Notes: generated from the sequence alone by a model not told the origin. 64,000 bases of DNA from Holophaga foetida DSM 6591 (GCF_000242615.2 NZ_KI912268.1:2625811-2689810), one strand, 5' to 3'. Counted from the stretch's first letter, positions 43,921 through 53,964 are shown. Numbers and translations: made by a program.

Positions 43921-44754
43921 ATGAGACTTAATGCCATTGTTTTCTGTATCGCTGCTCCAGTTCTTATCGCAGCACCCCCCAAGGAGAAGGTTGATAAGCC
44001 CGGAAGCCAGGATCACGCCCTCTTCACCCGCATGCCAGGCTTCATCATTGATCGCTACAAGACTTCCGACTTTGATCGCGAGGAGTTCACGGTCAAGAAT
44101 GTCAAGAAGGATGAGAAGCGGGCAGTGGAAGGTAAGAAGACCTTCATCGACTACAAACTGAGCAAGGGCGCCAACATGCCTTCTCCGGTGGAGGTGGTTC
44201 GCAACCACGTGCAGGCCATCAAGAAGGTGGGGGGCGAAGTGATGTGGGAGAAACAGGGTGGTACGGCCGTTACCCTGCGCCTGAAGAAGGGCTCAGCGGA
44301 AACATGGGCCTACATCTATGCCTACGGCGGGTGCAAGAGCTACAACGTGGCCGTGGTGGAAAAGGGCCAGATGGAACAGAAGATCAGCTCCAGCGCCATC
44401 TTAGACGCCCTCAATAAGGACGGCTTCATCGCCCTGGATATTCACTTCGATACTGCCAAGGCCACCATCAAGGCCGACAGCACCGCCCAGGTGGATGAGA
44501 TCGCCAGCCTGCTCAAAGCCAATTCCAAGCTGAAGCTGAGCGTGGAAGGCCATACGGACAACACGGGCACCCCCGAAGGCAATCGCAAGCTTTCCGATGA
44601 GCGGGCCAAGGCGGTCAAGGCGGCTCTTGTGGCCAAGGGCATCGAGGCCGGACGTCTCCAGTCCAAGGGTTTCGGGCAGGACAAGCCTGTTGCGGACAAC
44701 CGTACGGAGGAGGGTCGTGCCAAGAACCGCCGCGTGGAACTGGTGAAGTTGTGA
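43921..44754 (+). CDS. OmpA-family peptidoglycan-binding protein
   Basis: A 277-residue exported protein. Signal peptide MRLNAIVFCIAAPVLIAAP; a novel N-terminal region of about 140 residues (DRYKTSDFDREEFTVKN); then a C-terminal OmpA domain from ALNKDGFIALDIHFDTAKAT. The peptidoglycan-binding motif is present (VEGHTDNTGTPEGNRKLSDE, Asp and Arg of the NX2LSX2RAX2V type; ERAKAVKAAL). ATG 43921 has GGAG 6 bp upstream. The stop overlaps the next start (GTGA). Confidence 0.85.
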   Translation: MRLNAIVFCIAAPVLIAAPPKEKVDKPGSQDHALFTRMPGFIIDRYKTSDFDREEFTVKNVKKDEKRAVEGKKTFIDYKLSKGANMPSPVEVVRNHVQAIKKVGGEVMWEKQGGTAVTLRLKKGSAETWAYIYAYGGCKSYNVAVVEKGQMEQKISSSAILDALNKDGFIALDIHFDTAKATIKADSTAQVDEIASLLKANSKLKLSVEGHTDNTGTPEGNRKLSDERAKAVKAALVAKGIEAGRLQSKGFGQDKPVADNRTEEGRAKNRRVELVKL

Positions 44755-45191
44755 GATTGACGCTGCTGATCCCTGTGCTGGCCGCTTCGCTGGCGGCCCA
44801 GGAAGTCCCCGGGCTTTCCTTTGAATCCTTTCAGGCCTGGATGAAGGTCACGGCTGTTCCAGGGTACAAGCTGGCGGAATGTGAGCAGGATGGCGGCGAA
44901 TACATGGCCGCCTTCATGGGGGCGACGCCTCAAAAGGTGCTCATGGTGCGTTGCAGCCCCCTGAGTTCTTTTGATGATGCCAAGCGCATGCCCGGTGCTA
45001 TCCAGAACCTGAAGGAGGGCCTGCTCCACGGCCTGCGCACCCGCAGCTACGCTATGGCTGGCATGCCCATGCTGCAGATCGAACTCAAAGCAAAAGGCTG
45101 TTCCATCGGTCTCGCTGGTGGCGAAGGCATGGCGGCAGGCGAACTCAACAAGTTCGCAGCAGGCCTGAAGCTGGCCGAGAAGGCCAAGTAG
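44751..45191 (+). CDS. small exported protein of unknown function
   Basis: A 146-residue protein with a signal peptide (MRLTLLIPVLAASLAAQ) and a compact soluble part containing two cysteines (KLAECEQDGG, MVRCSPLSS) and a third (KGCSIGLAG). It is translationally coupled to the OmpA-like protein, so it probably acts with it in the periplasm. The family is not recognised. Confidence 0.6.
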   Translation: MRLTLLIPVLAASLAAQEVPGLSFESFQAWMKVTAVPGYKLAECEQDGGEYMAAFMGATPQKVLMVRCSPLSSFDDAKRMPGAIQNLKEGLLHGLRTRSYAMAGMPMLQIELKAKGCSIGLAGGEGMAAGELNKFAAGLKLAEKAK

Positions 45192-45204
45192 CCTCGGAGA
45201 TCCC

Positions 45205-46188
45205 ATGTTCTGGCCTATCCTCCCTCGTCTCGGATGTCTCCTTCTGGTTCTTCCCCTGTCCGCCCAGGCGGGCAAGGGGGTGACCACAGAGGTGGAGGTG
45301 CGCTCCGAGCAATCGCGCCGCAATTTTGAGGACGAAGAGAAGGCCGGTGCGAGCCGCGGCAGCAGTCATACCTGGGGCTCGGATGGGTCTGAAAGCTTCA
45401 AGTTTCGTCGGGCCACGGACAACTACTACGAAGTCACCGAGGATGTGACGCTCAGCGAACCGAGCGCCAAGGGCTTCTCACGGGTGACCCGCACCCGGGT
45501 CTATTTCCGGGATCCCGCGACAGGTGACTACATGCGTTACGAAACTTGGGTCTACTACGACGCCAAGGGTGAGCCCTCGGTGGTGAAGGGTTCCACCGAG
45601 GGTAACAAAAAGCTCTGGAGCAAATTGCGGGCAGAGCGCGAGAAGGGCGAGAAACAGCTGGACGAAGATCGGTCCAAGCTAGACCACGCGACTTCCGAAG
45701 AGACTTCGGGCGGCGACCAGGTCGGAGGTGGTGCCGGGGACCTGGGAGGAGGCGGTGCCTACCCGACACCTGACAACGGCGGCTCCGGAGGGACGGCCGC
45801 GGAAAAGGGGGCCCTGGCCGCGGCCAAGGTTCTGGTGGAGCGGTGGGGCGAGCGCCTCCGCTTCGAAAAGATCGTCCACGACATTCTTTCCCGCTACGTG
45901 GACGGTGCACGATTGGGCAAGCCTGATCTGCTGGCAAGTGCTTGGGCGAATATGCCGGGAAAACGAGCGGAGGCTCGGGCCCTCGCATCCAGCGAATCGA
46001 ACCGCAACCGGGCCATCCACGAATTCGGACCCATCGAGTGGGACGATGCTGGGCGGATCGAGACCAGCGCCTGGGGGCGGATGATCGATGATGAAGGGGC
46101 CGCCAAGACCTTTCGCTACGACGCCCTGATCATTCCCTACCTCGGCGAATGGGGGCTCTGGACCCTTGCGATCATGCCGGAGGAGTAG
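45205..46188 (+). CDS. exported protein of unknown function
   Basis: A 327-residue protein with a signal peptide (MFWPILPRLGCLLLVLPLSAQA), a charged beta-rich middle, a Gly-rich linker (about 172-205) and a C-terminal domain ending in LGEWGLWTLAIMPEE. It is 13 bp downstream of the previous gene, apparently the third gene of the OmpA operon. No known family was recognised. Confidence 0.6.
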   Translation: MFWPILPRLGCLLLVLPLSAQAGKGVTTEVEVRSEQSRRNFEDEEKAGASRGSSHTWGSDGSESFKFRRATDNYYEVTEDVTLSEPSAKGFSRVTRTRVYFRDPATGDYMRYETWVYYDAKGEPSVVKGSTEGNKKLWSKLRAEREKGEKQLDEDRSKLDHATSEETSGGDQVGGGAGDLGGGGAYPTPDNGGSGGTAAEKGALAAAKVLVERWGERLRFEKIVHDILSRYVDGARLGKPDLLASAWANMPGKRAEARALASSESNRNRAIHEFGPIEWDDAGRIETSAWGRMIDDEGAAKTFRYDALIIPYLGEWGLWTLAIMPEE

Positions 46189-46289
46189 TGCAAACTTCGG
46201 AAGCCCGTGCTTTCCATGGGCCTTGTGCTTTTTGGCCAGGCTTGGATTCAAGACCACCGCGATCGGGAAGAGCCTCGTTCTGGGCTGAC

Positions 46290-46490
46290 TCAGCCGCCCC
46301 CCACGAAGCGCACCACCTCTAGCGAATCGCCATCCTTCAGGGGGGTCGCCGGATGGTCGCCCCTGCGGACGACTGCGCCGTTGAGCTCCACGGCGCTGCC
46401 GTAAGAGGGGAGTTCCAACCATGCCGCGAGATCCGCCACGGTGGCCAGTTCAGGGGTATCCAGGGGTTTGCCGTTGATGATGAGCTTCAT
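46290..46490 (-). CDS. ThiS-like sulfur carrier protein
   Basis: A 66-residue ubiquitin-fold protein ending VVRFVGGG, the Gly-Gly tail that is adenylated and thiocarboxylated. It begins [21 protein letters not shown]. ThiS supplies sulfur for the thiazole of thiamine; relatives such as HcyS supply it for homocysteine. It lies 7 bp after the PLP enzyme gene and no other thiamine gene is near, which favours a homocysteine-type role, though thiamine synthesis remains possible. Confidence 0.85.
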   Translation of the reverse strand: MKLIINGKPLDTPELATVADLAAWLELPSYGSAVELNGAVVRRGDHPATPLKDGDSLEVVRFVGGG

Positions 46491-46497
46491 GCCCTCA

Positions 46498-47694
46498 TTA
46501 TCGCATCAGGGTGGCGGCCTGGAGTCCACGCTCAATGTCACTCTTCAGATCCGGGCTGTCTTCGATGCCGACCGAGAAGCGCAGCAGGCCCTCGGTGATA
46601 CCCAGCCGCGCCTTGGCTTCCGGGGTGGCGGCGGCGTGGCTCATGGTGGCGGGGTGCTGGATGAGGCTCTCCACGCCCCCGAGGCTTACCCCCCGGGTGA
46701 TGATCTCCAGGGCTTCGCAGAATCTGCGGCTGGCATCCAGGCCCCCCTGGAGTTCGAAGCTCAGCATGGCCCCGAAGTTTCCGCCCATCTGCCGGGCCGC
46801 GATGGCGTGGCCGGGGTGGTCCGCCAGCCCAGGGTAGTCCACCCGGGAGACCTGGGGTTGCCAGAGGAGCCACTGGGCGAGGGATTGGGCATTGTCGGCG
46901 GCGCGCCGGATGCGGAGGTGGAAGGTCTTGAGGCCCCGGTGGAGCAACCAGGCGGCCATGGGGTCCAGGGTGGGGCCCGTGAGCTTGGCCGTGGACCAGC
47001 AGGCCACCACATCCGCTTCGCCTCCGGCGATGACCCCGGCCACCACATCCGAATGTCCCGCCAGGTATTTGGTGGCACTGGAGACGCTGAGGTCGAAGCC
47101 CAGCTCCAGGGGGCGGGTGAAGGCTGGGGTGGCGAAGGTGTTGTCCGCCACGGCCCGGGCGCCCCATCGCTTGGCGATGGCGGCCACGGCGGCCAGGTCG
47201 GTGATCGCCAGGGCCGGGTTGGAGGGGGATTCCACCCAGACCATGGAGGCGCCCTTCTGGATGGCGGCCTCCCACTCGTCCAGGTCCAGGGTGTTATCGA
47301 TCCAGGTGATGCGCAGGCTCTGGTTCGCCTCCCAGCGTCTCAGGAGTTGTTCGGTGCCCATGTAGAGGGCGGCTGGGGCCACCACATGGGAGCCTGGGCG
47401 CAGGAAGGTGTCGAATACCGTGGAAATGGCGGCCATGCCAGAGCTGCACACCAGGGCGCGATCGGCCCCCTCCAGGGTGGCCAGGACGGTCTCAACCTCA
47501 CTGGCGTTGGGGTTTCCCCATCGCGTATAGAAAGTCGGAGGTTCGATGGCGGCGGCGAACTCCGCCCCCTCGCTGTTCTCCTTCAGCTCGAACACCGAGG
47601 TCTGGAAGATGGGCGTGATCACGGCGCGGGTCGTGTTGTGGCTGCGACCGGCGTGGATGGCTGCGGTGGTGAATCCCCAGTTCCTTGCGTCCAT
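46498..47694 (-). CDS. Cys/Met metabolism PLP-dependent enzyme
   Basis: A 398-residue fold-type I enzyme of the cystathionine gamma-synthase / O-acylhomoserine sulfhydrylase group. The PLP lysine lies in [16 protein letters not shown]. Other landmarks are [23 protein letters not shown] and [11 protein letters not shown]. The start [16 protein letters not shown] follows GAAGAGG; a longer in-frame start at 47748 is unlikely. The ThiS-like gene directly downstream suggests a sulfhydrylase using protein thiocarboxylate, but gamma-synthase or lyase activity cannot be excluded. Confidence 0.85.
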   Translation of the reverse strand: MDARNWGFTTAAIHAGRSHNTTRAVITPIFQTSVFELKENSEGAEFAAAIEPPTFYTRWGNPNASEVETVLATLEGADRALVCSSGMAAISTVFDTFLRPGSHVVAPAALYMGTEQLLRRWEANQSLRITWIDNTLDLDEWEAAIQKGASMVWVESPSNPALAITDLAAVAAIAKRWGARAVADNTFATPAFTRPLELGFDLSVSSATKYLAGHSDVVAGVIAGGEADVVACWSTAKLTGPTLDPMAAWLLHRGLKTFHLRIRRAADNAQSLAQWLLWQPQVSRVDYPGLADHPGHAIAARQMGGNFGAMLSFELQGGLDASRRFCEALEIITRGVSLGGVESLIQHPATMSHAAATPEAKARLGITEGLLRFSVGIEDSPDLKSDIERGLQAATLMR

Positions 47695-47851
47695 TGACGT
47701 GACCTCTTCGGGTTTGGAATCGGATTGAGGAGCCAGGATAGCAGGCAATATTTCATGAACGACGGGGGACTGTCCGCCCGCCGAGCTCGTCCTCCGTCAC
47801 ATCCGGCGCTTCCCCATGCGGTGCCTGGGCAGTGCATAGGCGACTAACGCC

Positions 47852-47880
47852 TTGAGTGAATTGGAAAAGAGCGTTACGCT
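47852..47880 (+). promoter_or_regulatory. putative promoter of rimP-nusA-infB
   Basis: TTGAGT (47852-47857), a 17-bp spacer and TACGCT (47875-47880) precede the leader ORF by 46 bp. The -35 matches 4-5 of 6 bases and the -10 matches 3 of 6. Confidence 0.45.
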
Positions 47881-47926
47881 GTTCAGTTGAATTCGGCCTT
47901 GATCCCTCAAGCTCAAGGAGGTCCGC

Positions 47927-47998
47927 ATGAACGTGTGGGTCGCCAAACGCATTTGGGTCGTGTCGGGTGGGAAGTCCCTCCCCCGTCTAGGCTATTGA
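47927..47998 (+). CDS. possible 23-residue leader ORF upstream of rimP
   Basis: A perfect AAGGAGG (47915-47921) stands 5 bp before an ATG that opens a 23-codon frame (MNVWVAKRIWVVSGGKSLPR and three more). The stop lies 9 bp before the rimP ATG. Such a strong ribosome site with no larger gene suggests either a genuine small protein or a translated leader controlling the operon. A hairpin GGGTGGGAAGTCCCTCCCCC lies within it. Confidence 0.45.
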   Translation: MNVWVAKRIWVVSGGKSLPRLGY

Positions 47999-48007
47999 GG
48001 AAAGCCC

Positions 48008-48553
48008 ATGGATCTCCTGAAACTCCAAGCCCCCATCGAAAGCCAGCTGGCACTGCTGGGCTTCGAACTGGTCTGCCTGGAGAGCGTCAAGGAGGGCCGG
48101 GATGCCATCCTGCGTCTCTATATCGACCACCTCGATCACAGCCGCGGGGGCATCACCCTCGACGACTGCGTGGCGGCCAATGATGGCCTGGTGGCATGGA
48201 TTGATGTGGAATTCCCCAATCTCCGGGAGGATATGTCCCTGGAGATCTCCAGTCCGGGTGTGGAACGGCCCCTCGTGAAGGCGGATCACTTCCGCCGCTT
48301 CGCCGGGCGTCTCTGCCGCATCCAGACCCGCATTCCCCTGAACGGGCAGAAGCGGTTCAAGGGCTGGATCGGTGATGTGACGGAAGAGGCCGTGACGATC
48401 GAGGAGGATGGGGTTCTCAAGACCGTGCCCTTCGAGATCTTCCAGAAGGCCAGGCTGGCCCCCTTTGACGAGGAAAAGACCCCTAAACCGCGGATCGTGG
48501 CCCTCGCCGCGACCCCCAAGCAGGCCGTCCCCGTAGAGAAAAGCGCGGACTGA
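48008..48553 (+). CDS. rimP: ribosome maturation factor RimP
   Basis: A 181-residue RimP needed for 30S subunit maturation. The N-terminal domain has QLALLGFELVCLESVKEGRDAILRLYID; the characteristic core is GGITLDDCVAANDGL and LEISSPGVERPL, followed by an SH3-like C-terminal domain. It is 9 bp before nusA, the usual operon order. Confidence 0.96.
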   Translation: MDLLKLQAPIESQLALLGFELVCLESVKEGRDAILRLYIDHLDHSRGGITLDDCVAANDGLVAWIDVEFPNLREDMSLEISSPGVERPLVKADHFRRFAGRLCRIQTRIPLNGQKRFKGWIGDVTEEAVTIEEDGVLKTVPFEIFQKARLAPFDEEKTPKPRIVALAATPKQAVPVEKSAD

Positions 48554-48562
48554 GGAGGCAAG

Positions 48563-49888
48563 ATGGCTCTCGTATCAACCAGTTTCTTCGACAGTGTGAA
48601 GATGATCGCCGCTGAAAAGGGCATTCCTGAAGAGGATGTCTTCAAGGCGGTCGAGGAATCCCTCGTCAAGGCTGCGGAAAAATACTTCCAGGGCTTCGAC
48701 TTCTACGGCAACTTCCAGGCCCAGATGGACCGGGAGACCGGCGAGTTCCACGTCTACGCCCTCAAGCAGGTCGTGCAGGACGTGGAGGAGGAGGATCTTG
48801 AGATCAGCCTGGCGGAGGCCCAGGAGCTGAATCCCGAGGCCGCTGAGGGCGATACCCTCTGGCTGCCCCAGGACACCACCCAGCTGGGCCGCATCGCCGC
48901 CCAGGCTGCCAAGCAGGTGCTGGTGCAGAAGGTTCGTGAGGCCGAGCGTGAGCGCATCTTCACCGACTTTGCCGATCGCATCGGCGAAGTGGTGGTGGGC
49001 GAGGTCAAGCGCTTCGAGAAGAGCGCCATCATCCTCGAAGTGGACCGCGTCGAGGCCATGCTCCGCCGCAACGAGGCCCTCCGGGGTGATCGCTTCGACA
49101 AGGGCCAGCGCATCAAGGTGGTCATCTCCAGCGTCGACAAGAGCGCCAAGGATCCCCAGGTCCAGGTGAGCCGGGTCGATCCCAGGCTACTGGTGAAGCT
49201 TTTCGATCAGGAAGTTCCCGAGATTCATGACGGCACGGTGGTCATCCGCAGCTGCGTCCGGGAGGCCGGGGACCGCGCCAAGGTGGCCGTCCACAGCCTG
49301 GACCCCGATGTGGATCCCGTGGGCGCCTGCGTGGGCCTCAAGGGCAGCCGCGTCCAGGCCATTATCCGCGAGCTCAAGAACGAGAAGATCGACATCGTCC
49401 GCTACGACGAGGATGTGACCCGCTTCATTGCCAACGCCCTGAACCCCGCCAAGGCCCTTCGGGTGAATGTGGTGGATCCCGAGCATCACCGGGTCGAGGT
49501 GGTGGTGGATGACGAGCAGCTCTCCATCGCCATCGGCAAGCGCGGCCAGAATGTTCGCCTCGCCGCCAAGCTCACGGGCTGGAATATCGATGTCCGCAGC
49601 GAGGCCGAGAAGCGTCGCGAGGCCGAAGTCGCCATGGGCAATGCCCTGCCCGACTTCGCTCCCGAGGCGGTCCCCGAAGAGGAGAAGAACCTCTCCTCGC
49701 TGCTCGAGGAACTGGGCTCCATTGAGGGCCTGACTCCCCAAGTGGCAGAAAACCTTGCGGCAGCAGGTTATGCCGATGCCAAATCCCTGTACACTGTAAC
49801 GGTCGAACAGTTACTCGCCGTAGAAGGCATGGATCAGGAATTGGCTTTCCGTCTGATCGACGCCGTCCACGAGCAGTTCGGAGAGTAA
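48563..49888 (+). CDS. nusA: transcription termination/antitermination factor NusA
   Basis: A 441-residue NusA. The N-terminal RNA-polymerase-binding domain is followed by S1 (RIGEVVVGEVKRFEKSAIIL, about 140-205), two KH domains (VGACVGLKGSRVQAIIREL; SIAIGKRGQNVRLAAKLTGW) and a C-terminal helix-hairpin-helix segment (GLTPQVAENLAAAGYADAKS). A GGAGG ribosome site precedes the ATG. The length is normal for a form without the two acidic repeats. Confidence 0.97.
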   Translation: MALVSTSFFDSVKMIAAEKGIPEEDVFKAVEESLVKAAEKYFQGFDFYGNFQAQMDRETGEFHVYALKQVVQDVEEEDLEISLAEAQELNPEAAEGDTLWLPQDTTQLGRIAAQAAKQVLVQKVREAERERIFTDFADRIGEVVVGEVKRFEKSAIILEVDRVEAMLRRNEALRGDRFDKGQRIKVVISSVDKSAKDPQVQVSRVDPRLLVKLFDQEVPEIHDGTVVIRSCVREAGDRAKVAVHSLDPDVDPVGACVGLKGSRVQAIIRELKNEKIDIVRYDEDVTRFIANALNPAKALRVNVVDPEHHRVEVVVDDEQLSIAIGKRGQNVRLAAKLTGWNIDVRSEAEKRREAEVAMGNALPDFAPEAVPEEEKNLSSLLEELGSIEGLTPQVAENLAAAGYADAKSLYTVTVEQLLAVEGMDQELAFRLIDAVHEQFGE

Positions 49889-49939
49889 CCCGCTGCTTTG
49901 GCTTTTTATGAATACCATTCGACCGAGGTACGCCCCTCC

Positions 49940-52861
49940 ATGCTCCGTATCAACCAGTTCGCTAAAGAAATCGGCGTGACCAATCACGACGTCATCGACG
50001 TCATGGAGAAACGCCTGGGCATCCCTGGGAAGAGCCACAGCTCTAATCTCACCGATGACCAGATCTCCCAGCTCCGCCGCATCTTCGACGCCAAGTCCAA
50101 GGGGACGGAAGAATCCGCCCCTCTGGCCCTCCACCGCCCCACTGCGGCTGTGAAGATCGTCAAGGCCGCTCCCATGCTGCCTGGACAGGCGCCCAGCGTC
50201 CTGGTCAAGCGCCCCGAGGCTTCGGAGGCCGAGGCCGCCCCTGCGGGCGCGCCGGAAAGCACTGCTCCTGCCGCCGCAGCTCCCCAGCCCGCGGTCGCGG
50301 AGTTCTCAAGGCTCCGGGTTTCCCAGACGCCGGCTCCGGCCCCCAAGGCCCAGGCTCCGGCTCGCTATATCCAGCTCCCCCAGACTGCGCCCAAGAGCCG
50401 TCCCGAGGCCGGTGCCCGGCCCGTGGTGCAGCGTCCCGGCCAGCAGAACCCCGGTGCCGTGCAGCGTTCCGGTGGGCCCCAGGCGGCCCGCACCGTCCTG
50501 CCCATGGCCACCAATACTGGCAAGGGTGAGGTGAAGCACGAGCAGGCGCCCCAGCCTACCCAGAATGGCGGCACCCGTCGGCCTTTCATTCCCCCCAGCA
50601 TCTCCCAGCTCCAGCCGGAGCAGGGCTTCACCCGCATCAAGATGGCTGACAGCCCGGAGCCCACGACTCGGAGCACCGAGCCCGCCCGGTACATCCAGCT
50701 TCCCCAGCCTCGTCCCGTCGGACAGCGGCCCAGCGGACCTGGCGCTCCCCGTCCCGGTGGCCCCGGCGCCCGTCCTGGCGGCCCCGGCCGTCCCGGCGGC
50801 CCTGGCGCCCGTCCTGGCGGCCCCGGCCGTCCCGGTGGCCCTGGTGCCCGTCCTGGCGGTCCTGGTGGCGCCCGTCCCGGCGGGCCCGGTCGCGGTCCCT
50901 CCATTCCCTCCACCGGACCCATTGATCCCAACAGCCAGAAGGGCCCCGGTCGCGGCGGCCACTTCGCCGGGAAGAAGAAGGATGATAAGCGCTCCCGCGC
51001 CGATCGCGAGGCCGAGGCCCTGGAGCTGAAGCTCCGCCAGCCCCGGAGCCGCGCTCAGCAGATCGCCACCGAGTACATCGAGGACGAGATCGGCATCGTG
51101 ATGCTCTCCGAGGGCGTGACGGTCAAGGAACTCGCCGAGAAGTGCAACCGCCCCGCCAAGGATGTGGTGGCCAAGCTCCTGCACCGCGGCATCTTTGCCA
51201 CCATCAACCAGCCTCTGGACACGGAGCTGGCCAAGGAGATCGCCCGGGAGTTCGGCTTCCTGGCGGATATCGTCTCCTTCGAAGAGGATGTGCAGATGCA
51301 CGCCGAAGAGGGTGCCGAGGTTGTGGGTGACAAGCTGCCCCGCTCTCCGGTGGTCACCATCATGGGCCACGTCGACCACGGCAAAACCTCGCTGCTGGAT
51401 GCCATCCGCACCTCCAAGGTGGCGGCGGGCGAAGCGGGCGGCATCACCCAGGCCATCGGTGCCTATCACGTGGACGTCAAGGACCCCAACACCGGTGAGA
51501 TGCGCCAGGTGGTCTTCATCGACACCCCCGGCCACGAAGCCTTCACCAAGATGCGCGCCCGGGGTGCCAAGGTCACCGATATCGTCATCCTCGTGGTGGC
51601 GGCGGATGATGGCGTCATGCCCCAGACCATCGAGGCCATCAGCCACACCAAGGCCGCCGATGTGCCCATGGTGGTGGCCATCAACAAGATCGACAAGCCT
51701 GCCGCCAACGCGGATCGCGTTCAGCAGATGCTGCTCCAGCACAACGTCCAGACCGAGACCTACGGCGGCGATGTGCCCAGCGTGGCGGTGTCCGCCAAGA
51801 CCAAGCAGGGTCTGGATGAGCTTCTGGAAACCATCCTCCTGGTGGCTGATCTCAAGGATCTGAAGGCCGTTTACGATTGCCCCGCCTCGGGTTCCATCCT
51901 GGAAGCCCGCCTGGATCGCGGTCGTGGTCCTGTGGCCACGGTTCTGGTCCAGCAGGGCACCCTGAAGGCTGGCGAGATCTTCGTGGCTGGCGCGACCATG
52001 GGCCGTGTGCGGGCCATGTTCGATGATCAGGGCCGCAAGGTCACGGAGGCCAAGGCCTCCATGGCTGTCCAGATCCTGGGCTTTGAGGAAGTGCCGGTTT
52101 CCGGCGACAACTTCCAGGTGGTCGATGACGAGGCCAAGGGCCGCTCCATCGTCGCCTTCCGTCAGGAGAAGGCCAAGGCTGCCCAGCAGATGAAGTCCCG
52201 GGTTACCCTGGAGAACATCTTCAGCACCCTCAAGGATGGTCAGGTCAAGGAACTCCCCCTCATCATCAAGGCCGATACCTCGGGCTCCGTGGAGTCCCTG
52301 GTGGGCAGCCTGGAGAAGCTCAGCACCGACAAGGTGCGGGTGCGGATCATTCACGCCGCCGCCGGAACCGTCAACGAGAACGACGTCCTCCTGGCCGAGG
52401 CCTCCAAGGCCATCATCATCGCCTTCGGCACCAAGACCGAGCGCAAGGCCGAGGATTTGGCTCAGGAAGAGGGTGTGGATCTTCGCCACCACGAGATCAT
52501 CTACAAGGTGACCGAGGAGATCAGCGCGGCCATGCTGGGCCTCCTGGACGCCATCGACAAGGAGACCATCATCGGTCAGGCCGAGGTCCGGATGATCTTC
52601 AAGATCGACAAGTGCGTGATCGCCGGTTCCTTCGTCACCGAGGGCAAGGTCCAGAAGAGCAACAAGGTCCGGGTCCGTCGCGGCGAGGACATCATCTGGG
52701 AAGGCGGCCTGAAGAGCCTCAAGCGCTTCAAGGACGATGTCTCCGAGGTGAAGAATGGTCTCGACTGCGGCATTGGCCTCGAGGGCTTCGATGGGGAGAG
52801 GGAAGGGGATATCCTCGAATTCTTCACCCGGGAGAAGGTCGCTGATACCAGCCTCGCCTAA
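49940..52861 (+). CDS. infB: translation initiation factor IF-2
   Basis: A 973-residue IF-2 that brings initiator tRNA to the 30S subunit. The IF2_N domain begins [21 protein letters not shown] disordered Pro/Ala/Gly-rich linker of about 300 residues follows, then a second IF2_N ([20 protein letters not shown]). The GTPase G1 is [14 protein letters not shown] (about 475), with DTPGHEAF and NKIDKP motifs, then domains II-IV. ATG 49940 is chosen for the conserved N-terminus; a TTG at 49898 would add 14 residues. rbfA and truB, usual followers, are absent. Confidence 0.96.
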   Translation: MLRINQFAKEIGVTNHDVIDVMEKRLGIPGKSHSSNLTDDQISQLRRIFDAKSKGTEESAPLALHRPTAAVKIVKAAPMLPGQAPSVLVKRPEASEAEAAPAGAPESTAPAAAAPQPAVAEFSRLRVSQTPAPAPKAQAPARYIQLPQTAPKSRPEAGARPVVQRPGQQNPGAVQRSGGPQAARTVLPMATNTGKGEVKHEQAPQPTQNGGTRRPFIPPSISQLQPEQGFTRIKMADSPEPTTRSTEPARYIQLPQPRPVGQRPSGPGAPRPGGPGARPGGPGRPGGPGARPGGPGRPGGPGARPGGPGGARPGGPGRGPSIPSTGPIDPNSQKGPGRGGHFAGKKKDDKRSRADREAEALELKLRQPRSRAQQIATEYIEDEIGIVMLSEGVTVKELAEKCNRPAKDVVAKLLHRGIFATINQPLDTELAKEIAREFGFLADIVSFEEDVQMHAEEGAEVVGDKLPRSPVVTIMGHVDHGKTSLLDAIRTSKVAAGEAGGITQAIGAYHVDVKDPNTGEMRQVVFIDTPGHEAFTKMRARGAKVTDIVILVVAADDGVMPQTIEAISHTKAADVPMVVAINKIDKPAANADRVQQMLLQHNVQTETYGGDVPSVAVSAKTKQGLDELLETILLVADLKDLKAVYDCPASGSILEARLDRGRGPVATVLVQQGTLKAGEIFVAGATMGRVRAMFDDQGRKVTEAKASMAVQILGFEEVPVSGDNFQVVDDEAKGRSIVAFRQEKAKAAQQMKSRVTLENIFSTLKDGQVKELPLIIKADTSGSVESLVGSLEKLSTDKVRVRIIHAAAGTVNENDVLLAEASKAIIIAFGTKTERKAEDLAQEEGVDLRHHEIIYKVTEEISAAMLGLLDAIDKETIIGQAEVRMIFKIDKCVIAGSFVTEGKVQKSNKVRVRRGEDIIWEGGLKSLKRFKDDVSEVKNGLDCGIGLEGFDGEREGDILEFFTREKVADTSLA
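50740..50905 (+). repeat. Gly-Pro-Arg tandem repeat within infB
   Basis: Imperfect tandem copies of a 27-30-bp unit encode repeated [13 protein letters not shown] motifs. The segment is prone to slippage, so length variation between strains is expected. Confidence 0.85.
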
Positions 52862-52909
52862 TGTCGAAACCCATGGGCATTTCAAGGCATCCAGGTTCCA
52901 GGAGCGCCC

Positions 52910-53317
52910 ATGAGCTTGGATAGAACGAAACGGCTCCAGCGGGGTTTTACCCTGCTGGAGCTTTTGACTGTGATGACCATCCTGGCCATGCTGGCCACTG
53001 TGGGGATCGTGGGCTACCGACGCCACACCAAGGCCGCCCGGGAGTCTGTGCTGAAGGAAGATCTCTACCAGATCAACCACTGCCTGGAGCAGTACCGGGC
53101 GGACAAGGGGCGCTATCCCTCCAGCCTTTCGGAGCTCCAGGCCAAGGGTTACCTGCGGCAGATCCCCAAGGACCCCATGACCAACGCCGACGATTGGGTG
53201 ACTGAAACCGAGGCTCCGGATCCTGACAACCCCGATGCGGAATCCGGGATCTTCCGGGTCCGCAGCAACTCCACGGAGATCGGGGAGAACGGTATCCCGT
53301 ACAACGAATGGCAGTAG
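52910..53317 (+). CDS. type II secretion pseudopilin, GspG-like
   Basis: A 135-residue prepilin-like protein. The leader ends QRG before FTLLELLTVMTILAMLATV, giving a prepilin peptidase site with Glu at position +5. The globular part has the GspG pattern (LKEDLYQINHCLEQYRADKG, RYPSSLSELQAKGYLRQIPKDP). It starts 48 bp after infB. No other secretion-system gene is adjacent. Confidence 0.85.
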   Translation: MSLDRTKRLQRGFTLLELLTVMTILAMLATVGIVGYRRHTKAARESVLKEDLYQINHCLEQYRADKGRYPSSLSELQAKGYLRQIPKDPMTNADDWVTETEAPDPDNPDAESGIFRVRSNSTEIGENGIPYNEWQ

Positions 53318-53325
53318 GAGCACCC

Positions 53326-53802
53326 TTGGACGAAAGACTGCTGGCCCGCCTGGATACCCTTTCCCGGGCCCTCCTCTGGATCTGGGTGCTTCTGGTGCTC
53401 GCCACCCTGGTGGGCGGGCGCCTGGAACTCCTGCGAAGAGCCCTGGACTACAGCGCCTGGGGCGTTTTCGGTGGGGCCTTCCTGCTGAGCTTCCTGAGCC
53501 GCTGGTTGAACGAGATCGCCGACGAGGGGCCCATCGGCCCCATGCGCATCTGGATGGCCGCAGCCCTGGTGTCCCTCCTGATGTGCCTGGCCAGCACCTT
53601 CATCGTGGCCCCCAAGATTCTTAACATCCGAGGGCGCCTGGCTGTGGCCGAGGTGGAAGGTCGGGACTTGGCTCCTGACCAGGCCTCCCTGCGCAAGGCC
53701 CGCTCTGTGGCCAACCAGATGCTGGGGCTGCGGGTGCTGTTGGCACTTGGGTTGGGGTATGGCGCGCTGAGCCTGCCGAGGCGCAAGGGCGAAAAAGGAT
53801 AA
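53326..53802 (+). CDS. small polytopic membrane protein, unknown function
   Basis: A 158-residue protein with four hydrophobic segments (ALLWIWVLLVLATLVGG; WGVFGGAFLLSFLS; MAAALVSLLMCLASTFIV; LLALGLGYGALSL). TTG 53326 is chosen because AGGAG lies 5 bp upstream, overlapping the pseudopilin stop; an in-frame ATG at 53308 lacks a ribosome site. The family is unrecognised. It probably shares an operon with the pseudopilin. Confidence 0.6.
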   Translation: MDERLLARLDTLSRALLWIWVLLVLATLVGGRLELLRRALDYSAWGVFGGAFLLSFLSRWLNEIADEGPIGPMRIWMAAALVSLLMCLASTFIVAPKILNIRGRLAVAEVEGRDLAPDQASLRKARSVANQMLGLRVLLALGLGYGALSLPRRKGEKG

Positions 53803-53964
53803 GCTGGGCCGGTGAAACGGCGAGGGGTCGGGACCGAGTGATCTTTCTGTGGCTGCTCATACCCGTTTGCCGTCGCATCCCAGTGTGCGATTACGCTACG
53901 TTTGACGGCAAATTTGTGCCGTGAGGTGTGCAACTCCGCGCAGGTGTCTCGGCCATCTCCCTCT

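Noticed and set aside
46189..46289. Terminator between the convergent unknown exported gene and the thiS-like gene
   Set aside because: Only a short weak stem (GCCC...GGGC) with a poor T-stretch is visible; not enough to call.
50306..53323. 1005-codon minus-strand frame opposite infB
   Set aside because: It is antisense to infB, whose IF2 domains are unmistakable, and its composition is that of a high-GC shadow frame.
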